Part shown: piece after piece, positions 54,018 to 62,803 of the stretch
Layout of the letters: each line of letters opens with the position of its first letter
Position numbering within the stretch: position 1 is the stretch's first letter
NCBI RefSeq assembly: GCF_000377945.1
Contig: NZ_KB898929.1
Coordinates: forward strand, 37,703 to 101,702
DNA length: 64,000 bases
Source: Thioalkalivibrio sulfidiphilus
GTDB lineage: Bacteria > Pseudomonadota > Gammaproteobacteria > Ectothiorhodospirales > Ectothiorhodospiraceae
Reading direction: 5' to 3'
Position numbers and translations under genes: made by a program
Notes under the pieces: generated by a model
What the model saw: only the letters and a program-made list of their open reading frames with translations
What the model was told of the DNA's origin: nothing
Database searches by the model: none

Positions 54018-54190
54018 GTCCGCGAATGAACGCGAATGGACGCAAATGGAACCTCAGAAGCCGGACCGCGAAGGGGGCAAAGGACTTTCTTTTATCAGAA
54101 GATCCCTCGCGCCCTTCGCGCATACCTTTGCGCCCTTTGCGTTAGGGCTTTTTGAATCTCATTTGCGCTGATTGGCGTTCATTTGCGGAC
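54018..54190. repeat. Nested inverted repeat between ccoG and ccoH
   Basis: The outer arms (about 54018-54050, CGCGAATGAACGCGAATGGA; and 54160-54190, complement) carry a GCGAATG-type unit. The inner arms (about 54064-54083, ACCGCGAAGGGGGCAAAGGA; and 54114-54141) carry the GCAAAGG type. This fills a 225-base gap inside the cco cluster and may make polar or graded expression of ccoH. Confidence 0.75.
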
Positions 54191-54233
54191 TCTCCTGATT
54201 CTTTAAGATATCCATGACAGAAGGGCATTAACC

Positions 54234-54734
54234 ATGCGCTATGTGAGAGAGGACAACGGTCCCTGGTACCGCCAGCCCTGGCCCTGGTTGCTGATGATCC
54301 CGCCGGTGACGGCGGTGTTCGTGGGCATGGCGCTGCTGCGTGCCGCCACTTGGGAGCCCGACGGGCTGGTGGTGGCCGACTATTACCAGGAGGGGCGAGC
54401 CATCAACGAGGTGCTGGAGCGTGAACGCTTCGCCGCCCAGCTGGGCCTGGGCGGCGAGCTGGTCCGCGAAGGTGAGTACTTCGTCCTGCGCATGGAAGGC
54501 ACCCCCCTGCCGCCGGCGCCGCTGACCCTGCGCCTGCTGCATCCCACCCGGGCCAACAAGGACGCGGAGATCCGCCTGACCCATGACGCCGGGCAAGGCA
54601 CCTGGCAGGGCACGCTGGCCAGCCTGCCCGCCGCCCGCTGGCACGTGCATCTGGAGCCCGAGGACCGCAGCTGGCGTCTGCGCGGGCGCCTGGAGCCGGG
54701 TGCCGACCGCGTGACCGTGAGCGCGGGGGGATAA
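54234..54734 (+). CDS. ccoH: cbb3 oxidase-associated protein CcoH (FixH)
   Basis: A 166-residue protein with one N-terminal helix (PWPWLLMIPPVTAVFVGMA) and a periplasmic FixH domain (ADYYQEGRAINEVLERERFA, RLLHPTRANKDAEIRLT). FixH/CcoH is needed for copper delivery to, or assembly of, cbb3 oxidases. The next gene, ampE, follows after a repeat, so the cco cluster ends here. Confidence 0.88.
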   Translation: MRYVREDNGPWYRQPWPWLLMIPPVTAVFVGMALLRAATWEPDGLVVADYYQEGRAINEVLERERFAAQLGLGGELVREGEYFVLRMEGTPLPPAPLTLRLLHPTRANKDAEIRLTHDAGQGTWQGTLASLPAARWHVHLEPEDRSWRLRGRLEPGADRVTVSAGG

Positions 54735-54736
54735 AT

Positions 54737-54861
54737 GGAAGTGCGAAGTGGGAATTGGGAAGTAGGATGTAGGAAGTAGGATGTAGGAAGGGAATAGGGG
54801 GTGGGGGTGAGGCTGGTTTCTTTCCCACTTCCCACTTCCCAATTCCCCCTTCGCACTTCAA
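54737..54861. repeat. Inverted repeat, gaagtgggaattggg unit, between ccoH and ampE
   Basis: Left arm about 54737-54772 (GGAAGTGCGAAGTGGGAATT) and right arm about 54824-54861 (TTCCCACTTCCCACTTCCC), which pair. A tandem AGTAGGATGTAGGA lies next to the left arm. The same unit occurs at 56562, 58191 and 47031. Confidence 0.8.
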
Positions 54862-54936
54862 TACCGCCCCTCGGGGTTGCGCCGGCCGGTGGCGTGCCCG
54901 AAACTCTGGGCTTAGGCCACGAACCCCGGACCGCCC

Positions 54937-55827
54937 ATGTCACTGATCACCATCCTCATCGCCCTGTTCCTGGAGCGCTTTGCCGGCACCCTGGACGACC
55001 TGCGCCAGTTCCGCTGGCTGGACGGTTATGCCAACTGGATCCGTGAGCGCATGGAGTCCCTGGGCATCTCGGACGGCACGGCGGTGTTCGTGGTGACCCT
55101 GCTGCCGCCGGTGCTGCTGCTGGCCATCGTGGCCCTCTTGGTGCACGGCGCTGTTCTGGGCCTGCTGGACATCGTGCTGGGGGTGATCATCCTGCTGCTG
55201 TGCCTGGGTCCGAAGGATCTCAACGACCAGGTGGAGGCCTATGTGGAGGCTGGCGCCATGAAGGACGAGGAGCGCCAGAAGCGCCACGCCAGGGATTTGC
55301 TGGGTCAGCAGGAGGTCCCGGAGGACCTGCGTGAACGCACCCTGTCCATAGTCCAGGCCATGTTCTCCGAGGCCAACAACCGCCTGTTCGCCGTGTTGTT
55401 CTGGTTCGCCGTGCTCGGTCCCCTGGGCGCCTTCATCTACCGACTGGGCAGTCTGCTCAAGACCCCCGGCGAGGATCGCCCCGAAGGGGTGATGGCTGCC
55501 GCCGCCCGCTTGCAGGCCCTCATGGACTGGATCCCGGCCCGCCTGTTCGCCCTGGGTTACGCCCTGGTGGGCAGCTTCGACACGGCCTTTGCCGTGCTGA
55601 CGCGGTTCCTGCCCGGCAGCTGGGCAAACATGGCCGAGGAGAATACGCGCCTGCTGAGGGAGGCGGGTGCCGAGTCCCTGCACCTGGATCACGTGCGCGG
55701 CGAACACTGGGAAGACCCCAACGAGATCAATGCCCTGGTGGAGCGGGCCAACCACCTGATCATGCGCACCCTGGTGGTGTTCCTGGCGGTGCTGGCGCTG
55801 ATGACCCTGGCGGGATGGGCAGGATAG
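54937..55827 (+). CDS. ampE: AmpE-like membrane protein
   Basis: A 296-residue inner-membrane protein with four or five helices, starting MSLITILIALFLERFAG. The later blocks CLGPKDLNDQVEAYVEAG and EANNRLFAVLFWFAVLGPLG are typical of AmpE. Its role is thought to be in sensing or signalling for peptidoglycan recycling next to ampD; the biochemical role is unclear. Here it is separated from ampD by the cbb3 cluster. Confidence 0.85.
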   Translation: MSLITILIALFLERFAGTLDDLRQFRWLDGYANWIRERMESLGISDGTAVFVVTLLPPVLLLAIVALLVHGAVLGLLDIVLGVIILLLCLGPKDLNDQVEAYVEAGAMKDEERQKRHARDLLGQQEVPEDLRERTLSIVQAMFSEANNRLFAVLFWFAVLGPLGAFIYRLGSLLKTPGEDRPEGVMAAAARLQALMDWIPARLFALGYALVGSFDTAFAVLTRFLPGSWANMAEENTRLLREAGAESLHLDHVRGEHWEDPNEINALVERANHLIMRTLVVFLAVLALMTLAGWAG

Positions 55828-55830
55828 GGG

Positions 55831-55957
55831 CAGTGGCCAGTCTCAAGTGGCAAGTGGCAAGGAAGGTCAGAACCGATCTTTCCCCCTCTCCCTCAGGGAG
55901 AGGGTTGGGGTGAGGGTGGTTTCCCTTGCCACTTGAGACTAACCACTAGCCACTGAC
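55831..55957. repeat. Inverted repeat, ggcaagtggcaagg unit, between ampE and the phosphatase
   Basis: The left arm (about 55831-55864) and right arm (about 55919-55957) pair. The core, CCCTCTCCCTCAGGGAGAGGG, is a perfect hairpin followed by TTGGGGTGAGGG, similar to the repeat inserted in hsdR. Related to the element at 3518-3616. Confidence 0.8.
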
Positions 55958-55974
55958 TTCCCGCCACTGTCTTT

Positions 55975-56556
55975 ATGTTGATTGACCTGCTGCGTCATGG
56001 TGAGCCCGAGGGTGGTCAGCGCTACCGGGGGTGCGGCATCGATGATCCCCTGAGCGAGACCGGCTGGGCGCAGATGCGCGCGGCGGTGCAGGCGAACGCT
56101 GCGTCCTGGGATCACATCATCACCTCTCCCATGCGCCGTTGCCGTGAATTCGCCGAGGCCCTCTCCCGTGAGCGGGGTATTGCGCTCTCGGTGGAGCCTG
56201 AACTACGCGAGGTGGGGTTCGGCAGCTGGGAGGGGCGCAGCCCCGAGGCCATCAAGGCCGAGGCCCTGGACGAGTACCTGGCCTTCTACAGCGACCCGGT
56301 GGGTGCGCGGCCCGCGGGCGCCGAACCCCTGGACGCATTTGCCCGACGCGTGAGGCTTGCACTCGCCGCGGCGACCGAGCGCCACGCCCGCGGTCACCTG
56401 CTGGTGGTGGCCCATTCCGGCGTGATCCGCGCCGCCATCACCCTGGCCATGGACGTCTCCCCCGCGGCCCTCTACCGACTGCGCATGCCCTATGCGGCGC
56501 TCACCCGTCTGCGGGTGGACGAGCGGGGGATGTCGGTGGAGTTTGTGAATCGGTGA
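55975..56556 (+). CDS. Histidine phosphatase family protein
   Basis: A 193-residue phosphatase. LLRHGEPEGG holds the catalytic RHG, a later Arg and Glu line the site (SPMRRCREFAE), and LVVAHSGVIRAA the second His. Length and sequence resemble CobC (alpha-ribazole-5'-phosphate phosphatase), but the window has no cobalamin genes, so the substrate stays open. It starts with ATG at 55975 just after a repeat. Confidence 0.82.
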   Translation: MLIDLLRHGEPEGGQRYRGCGIDDPLSETGWAQMRAAVQANAASWDHIITSPMRRCREFAEALSRERGIALSVEPELREVGFGSWEGRSPEAIKAEALDEYLAFYSDPVGARPAGAEPLDAFARRVRLALAAATERHARGHLLVVAHSGVIRAAITLAMDVSPAALYRLRMPYAALTRLRVDERGMSVEFVNR

Positions 56557-56561
56557 ACTAA

Positions 56562-56638
56562 AGTTCGAAGTGTGAATCGGGAAGTGCGAAGTCAATTGAG
56601 GGTTTTTCACACTTCACAATTCGCACCTCGTACTTCAT
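56562..56638. repeat. Inverted repeat, gaagtgtgaatcggg unit
   Basis: Left arm about 56562-56593 (TTCGAAGTGTGAATCGGGAA) pairs with about 56606-56638. It lies between the phosphatase and the gene remnant below, in the junction of convergent genes. Confidence 0.75.
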
Positions 56639-56639
56639 C

Positions 56640-56892
56640 TCAGGGCGCCGTGGCCCAGAGGCTCGCCGCGATCACGGCGGTGTGGATCATGAGCGCCCAG
56701 AGGGTCATGCGGATCGAGCTCGAGCCCCCGATGGGAGGCCCAGGCGAGACCCAGCAGGCCGGGCAGCAGCGAGGCCAGCAGGAAGGGCGCGCGGACCGCG
56801 CGCAGCCATGGGGTCGGGGAGCGTCCCATGGTGGCAGTGTCGGGCAAGCGCACGACAAAGGCCATCCACCGGGCCGGACACCAGCCGGCCAC
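56640..56892 (-). pseudogene. Remnant of a membrane protein (possibly UbiA-like prenyltransferase)
   Basis: Two short reading frames on the minus strand. One gives PTPWLRAVRAPFLLASLLPG, like the N-terminus of UbiA/MenA-type prenyltransferases; after LAWASHRG it becomes polar and nonsense-like. The other frame then ends with RMTLWALMIHTAVIAASLWA, a membrane-like helix. This suggests a frameshift and loss of the middle. Family assignment rests on one block and is weak. No intact gene here. Confidence 0.4.
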
Positions 56893-56908
56893 GGTGGACG
56901 GGTGTTGT

Positions 56909-57331
56909 TCAGCGGATGCGATAGGCCGCGTGACAGGTGACGCAGCTCTGGGTCACCGCGCGCAGGGCGCGGAAGGCGTTGAGCTGATCCCCTTCCTCGG
57001 CCGTGCGTGCGAACTGGCTGGCGGCCCGGTGCATGTGGGTGCCCATCTCGCGCATGGGGGCGGGCATCACCTGGGCCATGTGGCTGGCGCCATGACTTTC
57101 CAGGGAACTCATGCCCAGGCGGAACTCGGCCACCCTGGCGGCGGCATCGAAGTCTTCCATGTTGAGGGCCGCCAGGATCTCGTCGATGGCCTCCAGGTGA
57201 TCGCGCATGTTGGCGAGCATGTGTTCCTGCATCATGGGCGGCATCTGCACCATTTCACGGCTGTCCGCGTGTGTCAGGGCGGGGATGGCAAGGCTGAGGC
57301 TCAACAGGGCACTGGTCAGGATCGCTTTCAT
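56909..57331 (-). CDS. Periplasmic c-type cytochrome, class II-like
   Basis: A 140-residue protein with a signal peptide (AILTSALLSLSLAIPALTHA). The mature part is a four-helix-bundle-like sequence and the heme motif is near the C-terminus (QSCVTCHAAYRIR, C-x2-C-H), as in cytochromes c' and related class II forms. The partner is unknown. The start overlaps the upstream remnant's stop by four bases. A palindromic FNR-like site lies 62 bases before it. Confidence 0.82.
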   Translation of the reverse strand: MKAILTSALLSLSLAIPALTHADSREMVQMPPMMQEHMLANMRDHLEAIDEILAALNMEDFDAAARVAEFRLGMSSLESHGASHMAQVMPAPMREMGTHMHRAASQFARTAEEGDQLNAFRALRAVTQSCVTCHAAYRIR

Positions 57332-57726
57332 GGGGTCCTCGAATGATGGGCTGGCTCAAACCCGGATCGTAGGCGTCCCGAGCGCCGGTGCCTATGATCC
57401 AGATCATAGGCACCGGGGCGCATTCGGCTGTCCGTGAGCCGCAGGCGATGGCCGCTGCGGGTCAGTTCGCCCCGCTCCTCCAGGCGCGCCAGGGTCCGGT
57501 ACAGGGTTTCCCGGGTGAGCCCCAGCAGATCCGCCCACTGGGTCAGCGTGAAATTCAGTTCCAACTCGCCCGCTGGTGAACCCTCGGTGAGCAGGTAGTA
57601 CACGGCGCGGGCCGGGTCGCCGTGGCGGAACACGGCATCGCCCTTGGCGTAGTCCCGCGCGCTGCAACGCGCGCGCAGCTGTTCGAGGACCTGGGGGTAA
57701 GATGTGGCATCCATCGGCGTCGTCAC
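57328..57726 (-). pseudogene. Crp/Fnr family regulator with internal deletion
   Basis: A 132-residue product, versus about 225 for the family. The N-terminus has the start of the cyclic nucleotide-binding-like fold (YAKGDAVFRHGDPARAVYYL), which jumps straight to ELNFTLTQWADLLGLTRETL, the helix-turn-helix. About 90-100 residues holding the rest of the beta roll and the dimer helix are missing, and the frame is kept. The tail after LRLTD is low-quality. Probably a non-functional remnant, though a DNA-binding stub is possible. Confidence 0.65.
57386..57415. promoter_or_regulatory. 30-base palindrome with FNR-like core, upstream of cytochrome c
   Basis: CGGTGCCTATGATC, CA, GATCATAGGCACCG form a perfect palindrome around two bases. 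The core ATGAT-CCAG-ATCAT matches TTGAT-N4-ATCAA at eight of ten positions, so it could bind an FNR/DNR-type regulator. It lies 62 bases before the cytochrome start and inside the end of the regulator remnant. It could equally be a terminator stem. Confidence 0.5.
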
Positions 57727-57758
57727 ACAACGGAGAATATCGGGAGGATTGTCGCACC

Positions 57759-58187
57759 ATGTCCCTGATGCAGACCACGCACATGCTGGAGATCGAGACC
57801 CGGGGTCCGGGGCTTTACATGTTCACCGACCCGGTGCGCCGGTGGGTGGCGGATGCGGGGATCCGCACCGGGCTGCTGACCCTGCTCATTCAGCACACCT
57901 CGGCGAGTCTGGTGATCCAGGAGAACGCCGATCCGGACGTGCGGGGAGACCTGCAGAGGTTTTTCAGCCGCCTGGTGCCGGAGAACGACCCCATCTACCG
58001 CCACACCCTGGAAGGTCCCGACGACATGCCCGCCCACGTGCGCAGTGCGCTCACCCAGACCCAGCTTTCCATCCCGGTGATGGACGGCCGCCTGGCGCTC
58101 GGCACCTGGCAGGGATTGTACGTGTTCGAGCACCGCCGGGCGCCCCAGGTGCGGCGGGTGGCGGTGCACCTCATAGGAGAAGGATGA
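57759..58187 (+). CDS. YjbQ family protein
   Basis: A 142-residue member of the YjbQ (UPF0047) family. The core LIQHTSASLVIQENADPDV contains the conserved HTSAS and ENADP, and IYRHTLEGPDDMPAH the later conserved His. Members can have weak thiamine-phosphate synthase activity, but the physiological role is unclear. The start at 57759 (MSLMQTTHMLEIETRG) fits. It is divergent from the Crp/Fnr remnant. Confidence 0.88.
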   Translation: MSLMQTTHMLEIETRGPGLYMFTDPVRRWVADAGIRTGLLTLLIQHTSASLVIQENADPDVRGDLQRFFSRLVPENDPIYRHTLEGPDDMPAHVRSALTQTQLSIPVMDGRLALGTWQGLYVFEHRRAPQVRRVAVHLIGEG

Positions 58188-58190
58188 AAA

Positions 58191-58319
58191 TCAAGTGAGA
58201 AGTGTGAATTGGGAAGTACGAAATGAAGACCTGGCGCATGATCCAGGGCCTTGGACTCGCCCGACCGCCCATGGCTGTTTCGCTGCTCAATTCCCACTTC
58301 CCAATTCCCACTTCACACC
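58191..58319. repeat. Inverted repeat, aagtgggaattggg unit, between YjbQ and DUF2322
   Basis: The left arm (about 58191-58226, AGTGAGAAGTGTGAATTGGG) and right arm (about 58287-58319) pair. The right arm reaches into the last codons of the convergent DUF2322 gene. About 60 bases lie between the arms. Confidence 0.75.
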
Positions 58320-58633
58320 TTCGGTACGGCCTTCACCGAGTAATACAGATCCTCGTCGATCACCTTGAACAGCCGGTCGATGTTGGGGTGCTTGCCGGGG
58401 TGGTCGTGGGCATCCTGCACGTGTTCGGCGAACAGGCCCAGGGCGTCACGGGCGGCGTTGGGGGTGAGCCCGCCGTGGTCCAAGGAGACCTTGTAGTAGA
58501 CCGCCAGGGAGCCCTGGCTGCCGGGCTTGTTCTCGATGCTGGCCTCGGGCTCGTAGCCGTCGCCATAGAGCTCCAGGCGGGCGATGTGGTCGATGGAGGG
58601 GAGCTGTTTAAGGTTGTCCTGGAAGCTGGCCAT
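58313..58633 (-). CDS. DUF2322 family protein
   Basis: A 106-residue cytoplasmic protein. LPSIDHIARLELYGDGYEPE, IENKPGSQGSLAVYY and HPGKHPNIDRLF are the conserved blocks of DUF2322, a family of unknown function. Length fits. It has no signal. The short gap up to 58788 has no gene and holds promoters for both directions. Confidence 0.85.
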   Translation of the reverse strand: MASFQDNLKQLPSIDHIARLELYGDGYEPEASIENKPGSQGSLAVYYKVSLDHGGLTPNAARDALGLFAEHVQDAHDHPGKHPNIDRLFKVIDEDLYYSVKAVPKV

Positions 58634-58787
58634 GGGCTCTCCGAAAGTGGCTGGGGATGATTCCGGTCAATGAATTGTCATTTTTCCGGTGTCTGGCGGG
58701 GCGAACTGTTACGATAGCAATCCTTTGTGCATCGCAAAAACCCCTTGCTCGGGACGCTTGACCCGTTCGGCCCTGGCCGCTCGGGGG

Positions 58788-61700
58788 ATGTCCCAAACCC
58801 GAAAGTATATCCCCGTGAACCTGCCTTTCGCTTCCCTGCCGAACATTCGCGTCCTGCCCTGGCTGGGCCTGCTCCTGCTGGGCCTCGCCGGCTCGCCGGC
58901 CATGGCCGAGGACGGCGCGACCCTGCGCCTGGGGGTGCTGGAGTTTCGCGGTGAGGCGGACGCCCGGTCACGCTGGTCGGCCACGGCCCGCTATCTGGAC
59001 GAGGCGCTGGCGGATCACCGGGTGGAACTGCGGCCCCTGGATTTCAACCAGCTGGAACAGGTGGTGGCCCGGGGTGATGTGGACCTGGTGCTGACCAACC
59101 CGGGCTTCTATGCCCGGCTGGAGTATCTCCACGGTGCTCGCCCCCTGGCTTCTCTGGACACCGGGCTGCGCTCCGGCCAGGGCTGCTGCCGTTTCGGCGC
59201 GGTGGTGTTCACCCGGGCGGACCGGGACGACCTGCGGCATCTGCGGGACCTGGAGCGGCAGCGTATCGCGGCGGTGCACGAGCATTCCTTCGGCGGCTAC
59301 CAGATGCTGCTGCGCGAACTGCACGAGCTGGGCATCTCGCAGCACCGTGCCCTGGCGCGCATGGACTTCCTGGGGGATCACGACGCGGTGGTCCAGGCGG
59401 TGCTGAGCGGCCGTTACGACGCGGGCGTGGTGCGCACCGGCATCCTCGAGGCCATGGCCGAGGAGCGGAGGGTGCGTCTGGATGCCTTCCGGGTGGTGGG
59501 CGCGCGGGGGGCCTCCGAGGGTCTGTCCCTGCGCCTGAGCACCCGCCTGTATCCGGAGTGGCCCCTGGCGGCCTTGCCCCATGTGCCCGTGTCCCTGGCC
59601 AACCAGGTCTCGGTGGCGCTGCTGTCCATGCCCGAGGAACATCCCGCCGCGCGGGCCGCCGGCATCCAGGGCTGGACCGCGCCGCTCAATTATCAGCCGG
59701 TGCATGAGCTGCTCTACACCCTGCGCCTGGCGCCCTACGACGCACCCAGGCATCTGGGCCTCTCCGACCTCTGGGCCCAGTACCGCTGGCAGATCTCAGC
59801 GGGACTTCTCCTCTTGTTCGGACTTGCACTGGCGCTGTTCCGAGGCCAGCGCCTCAACCGCCGACTCGCTGAGGCCGGGCGCCTGTTGCAGTCCCGGGTG
59901 GAGATGCGCACCGAACACCTCAACGTGGCCAACCGCAGCCTGCAACGGGAGGTGGAACAGCGCCGCCAGGCGCAGGCCGAGGTGCTGGCCCAGTCCCGGC
60001 GCCAAGCCCAGGTGCTGGAGACCGTGGACGAGGCCATCTTCGGTCTGGATGCGGATTGCCGGGTGGAGTTCGCCAACCCGGCCGCCGAGGCGCTGGCCGG
60101 GCGCAGCATCGGTCAGATGCACGGGCATCGCCTGTCCGAAGTGCTGCAGATCCGCGACGGTCAGGGACGCTCGGTCTGGGAGGGCCAAGGGGATTGCCTG
60201 GCCGGGGATCCGATGCCCGGGGACATCCGCCGCGCCTATGATCAGACCCTCTATCACCGCGATGGCCGGGTGCTGGTGGTGGACTATGCCTTTCGTCCCA
60301 TCCTGGACGGCGCTCGGGTGCGCGGCGGCGTGTTCAGCTGTCGGGACATCACCGGTCGCAAGCGCATCGAGGAGAGCCTGCGCCTGCATGCGCGGGTCTT
60401 CGACACCGCCACCGAGGGGGTGATGATCGCCGATGCCCGGGCGCGCATCCTGAGCGTCAACCGGGCCTTCGAGCAGGTCACCGGTTACAGCGCCGAGGAG
60501 GTGGTGGGCCGCAATCCCAGCCTCCTGTCCTCCGGGCGCCAGGACAAGGCCTTCTACCGGCGCATGTGGGACACGATCAAGCACGAGGGCATCTGGACGG
60601 GAGAGATCTGGAACCGGCGCAAGGACGGTGAGATCTATCCCGAGTGGCTGACCATCAGCACCCTCACTGACCCGGACGGCGAGGTGAGCCATTTTGTCGC
60701 AGTGTTCTCGGACATCACCGCGCAGAAGCGCTCGGAGCAGGAGATCGATTTCCTCGCCAACCACGATCCGCTCACCGGTCTGGCCAACCGCAACCTGTTC
60801 GAGGACAGGCTCGGCCATGCCATCAGCATGGCCGGACGCAACGGCCAGCACGTGGGCCTGCTGCTGCTGGACCTGGACCGTTTCCGGCTGGTCAACGACG
60901 GCATGGGGCATGGCCCGGGGGATGCCCTGCTGCGGGAGACCGGCCGCCGCCTCGGGCGCTGCGTGCGCGATTCGGACACCGTGGCCCGCCTGGGCGGCGA
61001 CGAGTTCGGCATCATCCTGGAGGGGCTGTCGGATGCCGCGGATGCGGGCATGCAGGCGGAGCGCATCCTCGAGGCCATGCGCGCACCGCTGCGCCTGGGC
61101 GGCCAGGAACTGTTCTGCACGGCGAGTATCGGCATCGCCGTGTTCCCCGCCGACGGCACGGACGCGGCCACGCTGCTGCGCCATGCGGACACCGCCATGG
61201 CCCTGGCCAAGCGCGAGGGGCGCAACAACTTCCAGTTCTACACCCACGCCCTCACCGAGGCGGTGTTCTCCAGGCTCAGCATCGAGACCGGCCTGCGCCA
61301 TGCCCTGGAGCGGGACGAGCTGCGCCTGCACTACCAGCCGATCCTGGACGTCGCCGGCGGGCGCATCGCTGCCATGGAGTCCCTGATGCGCTGGCAGCAT
61401 CCCGAGCGCGGCCAGGTCTCCCCCGGGGTGTTCATCCCGGTGGCGGAGCAGAGCGACCTGATCCTTGCCCTGGGGCGCTGGGCCCTGATGAGCGCCTGTG
61501 CCCAGGTGCGGGCCTGGGCCGATGCGGGGCTCGAACCGGTGCCGGTGTCGGTGAACATCCCGGCGCGCCATTTCTGTCAGCCGGGCTTCGTGGAGGAGGT
61601 CCTGGAGGTGGTGCGCGAGGCGGGGGTGCAGCCGCAGTCCCTGATCATCGAACTGACCGAGAGTGCCCTGATGGAGCCCGTCAGCCTGGCGGAGGAACGC

Positions 61701-62063
61701 ATCAGGCGCCTGCGCGACGCAGGCGTGGTGGTGGCCATCGACGATTTCGGCACGGGCTACTCGTCACTGGGCTACCTGCAGCGCTTCCACGTGAACTACC
61801 TGAAGGTGGACCGCTCCTTCGTCAGCGGCCTGCCCGGCGATGAGAATGCACGGGCCATCACCGAGGCGGTGATCGGCGTGAGCCACAGCCTGGGGCTGGA
61901 GGTGGTGGCCGAGGGCGTGGAGACCCAGGCCCAGCTGGACTACCTGCGTGCCACCGGCTGTGACAAGGTGCAGGGCTACCTCACCGGCCGGCCGGTGACC
62001 GCCGAGGTGGCCGCCACCCTGTTGCCGGGGGCGGGCGAGAAGGTCATCAGTCTCCCAGGCTGA
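58788..62063 (+). CDS. PhnD-like sensor, PAS-PAS-GGDEF-EAL signalling protein
   Basis: A large c-di-GMP enzyme of about 1091 residues. After a signal or first helix (WLGLLLLGLAGSPAMAEDG), residues of about 40-330 form a PhnD-like periplasmic-binding domain (LRLGVLEFRG, VDLVLTNPGFYARLEY). A membrane helix follows near 335-350, then two PAS domains (about 400-660). GGDEF (RLGGDEFGIIL) is near residue 735, so diguanylate cyclase activity is likely. In the EAL domain the signature reads ESL, while IELTES, AIDDFGTGYSSL, KVDRSF and EGVET remain, so phosphodiesterase activity is likely. Start: ATG 58788; GTG 58815 gives a neater signal peptide. Confidence 0.9.
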   Translation: MSQTRKYIPVNLPFASLPNIRVLPWLGLLLLGLAGSPAMAEDGATLRLGVLEFRGEADARSRWSATARYLDEALADHRVELRPLDFNQLEQVVARGDVDLVLTNPGFYARLEYLHGARPLASLDTGLRSGQGCCRFGAVVFTRADRDDLRHLRDLERQRIAAVHEHSFGGYQMLLRELHELGISQHRALARMDFLGDHDAVVQAVLSGRYDAGVVRTGILEAMAEERRVRLDAFRVVGARGASEGLSLRLSTRLYPEWPLAALPHVPVSLANQVSVALLSMPEEHPAARAAGIQGWTAPLNYQPVHELLYTLRLAPYDAPRHLGLSDLWAQYRWQISAGLLLLFGLALALFRGQRLNRRLAEAGRLLQSRVEMRTEHLNVANRSLQREVEQRRQAQAEVLAQSRRQAQVLETVDEAIFGLDADCRVEFANPAAEALAGRSIGQMHGHRLSEVLQIRDGQGRSVWEGQGDCLAGDPMPGDIRRAYDQTLYHRDGRVLVVDYAFRPILDGARVRGGVFSCRDITGRKRIEESLRLHARVFDTATEGVMIADARARILSVNRAFEQVTGYSAEEVVGRNPSLLSSGRQDKAFYRRMWDTIKHEGIWTGEIWNRRKDGEIYPEWLTISTLTDPDGEVSHFVAVFSDITAQKRSEQEIDFLANHDPLTGLANRNLFEDRLGHAISMAGRNGQHVGLLLLDLDRFRLVNDGMGHGPGDALLRETGRRLGRCVRDSDTVARLGGDEFGIILEGLSDAADAGMQAERILEAMRAPLRLGGQELFCTASIGIAVFPADGTDAATLLRHADTAMALAKREGRNNFQFYTHALTEAVFSRLSIETGLRHALERDELRLHYQPILDVAGGRIAAMESLMRWQHPERGQVSPGVFIPVAEQSDLILALGRWALMSACAQVRAWADAGLEPVPVSVNIPARHFCQPGFVEEVLEVVREAGVQPQSLIIELTESALMEPVSLAEERIRRLRDAGVVVAIDDFGTGYSSLGYLQRFHVNYLKVDRSFVSGLPGDENARAITEAVIGVSHSLGLEVVAEGVETQAQLDYLRATGCDKVQGYLTGRPVTAEVAATLLPGAGEKVISLPG

Positions 62064-62607
62064 CGATCCCGCCCAGCACCTGGCGCATCTCGTCCAGGGT
62101 CGGATACGCGGCCTCCCATTCCTCGGCCATGCCGCCGTGACAGGTCAGGCCGCGCACGTCCGGCTGGCGCTCGGCGTGCAGCCGGTAGTGCACCAGCCGG
62201 CTCATGGGCGGCGGGCCGCCGGCGTCTTCGCCGGCCATCACCAGCCCCACGGCGGCCACCTGCACCGAGGCCGCGGGGCCGCGCACCACTTCCACGTAAC
62301 CCTGGCGAGTGCCGGTGACCAGGAACCGGTCCGCCCCGATGCGCCCGCTGCCGTCGCTGACGGTGGAGACCTCGAAGTTGCAGTGGGGGTAGTAGATGTT
62401 CACCGCGCTCTTGGGGATGACCCGGCCGTCCTGCATGAACACCCGGGCATGGCCCGAGGGGATGGACAGGTCCTGGTTCAGGGTAATCGTGGTGCCCACC
62501 GGGATGCGGGCATGGGGGGACTGCCAGCCGTCCAGGCTGGCGCAGGCGCCCAGGCCCAGGGCGGCGGCGGCAAGGAGCAGGGGAGCGGCAAGATTCAGGG
62601 GTTTCAT
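62047..62607 (-). CDS. Hypothetical lipoprotein
   Basis: A 186-residue lipoprotein. The signal NLAAPLLLAAAALGLGACAS has lipobox LGAC. The mature part (GTTITLNQDLSIPSGHARVF, then MQDGRVIPKSAVNIYYPHCN) is mostly beta and has two Cys. I do not recognise a family. It is convergent with the GGDEF-EAL gene and overlaps its last 17 bases. Confidence 0.75.
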   Translation of the reverse strand: MKPLNLAAPLLLAAAALGLGACASLDGWQSPHARIPVGTTITLNQDLSIPSGHARVFMQDGRVIPKSAVNIYYPHCNFEVSTVSDGSGRIGADRFLVTGTRQGYVEVVRGPAASVQVAAVGLVMAGEDAGGPPPMSRLVHYRLHAERQPDVRGLTCHGGMAEEWEAAYPTLDEMRQVLGGIVSLGD

Positions 62608-62803
62608 GGCGTTGAAATTCTCCTGGAGGCAGGCGCGGCGGGATCGAGTGTCCGCCCGGATTCCGGCTTCCGCCGGTCGACAAAGACATAGACCCCGGCG
62701 CGCTGTGCGGGTTCTGTAGCGGCCGCGGGATGCCGGCCTGATCCGCCCATGATAATCTTCGCCCTCTTTTTCACGCCATCCGACCCGTCAGGAACCCGTA
62801 TTC

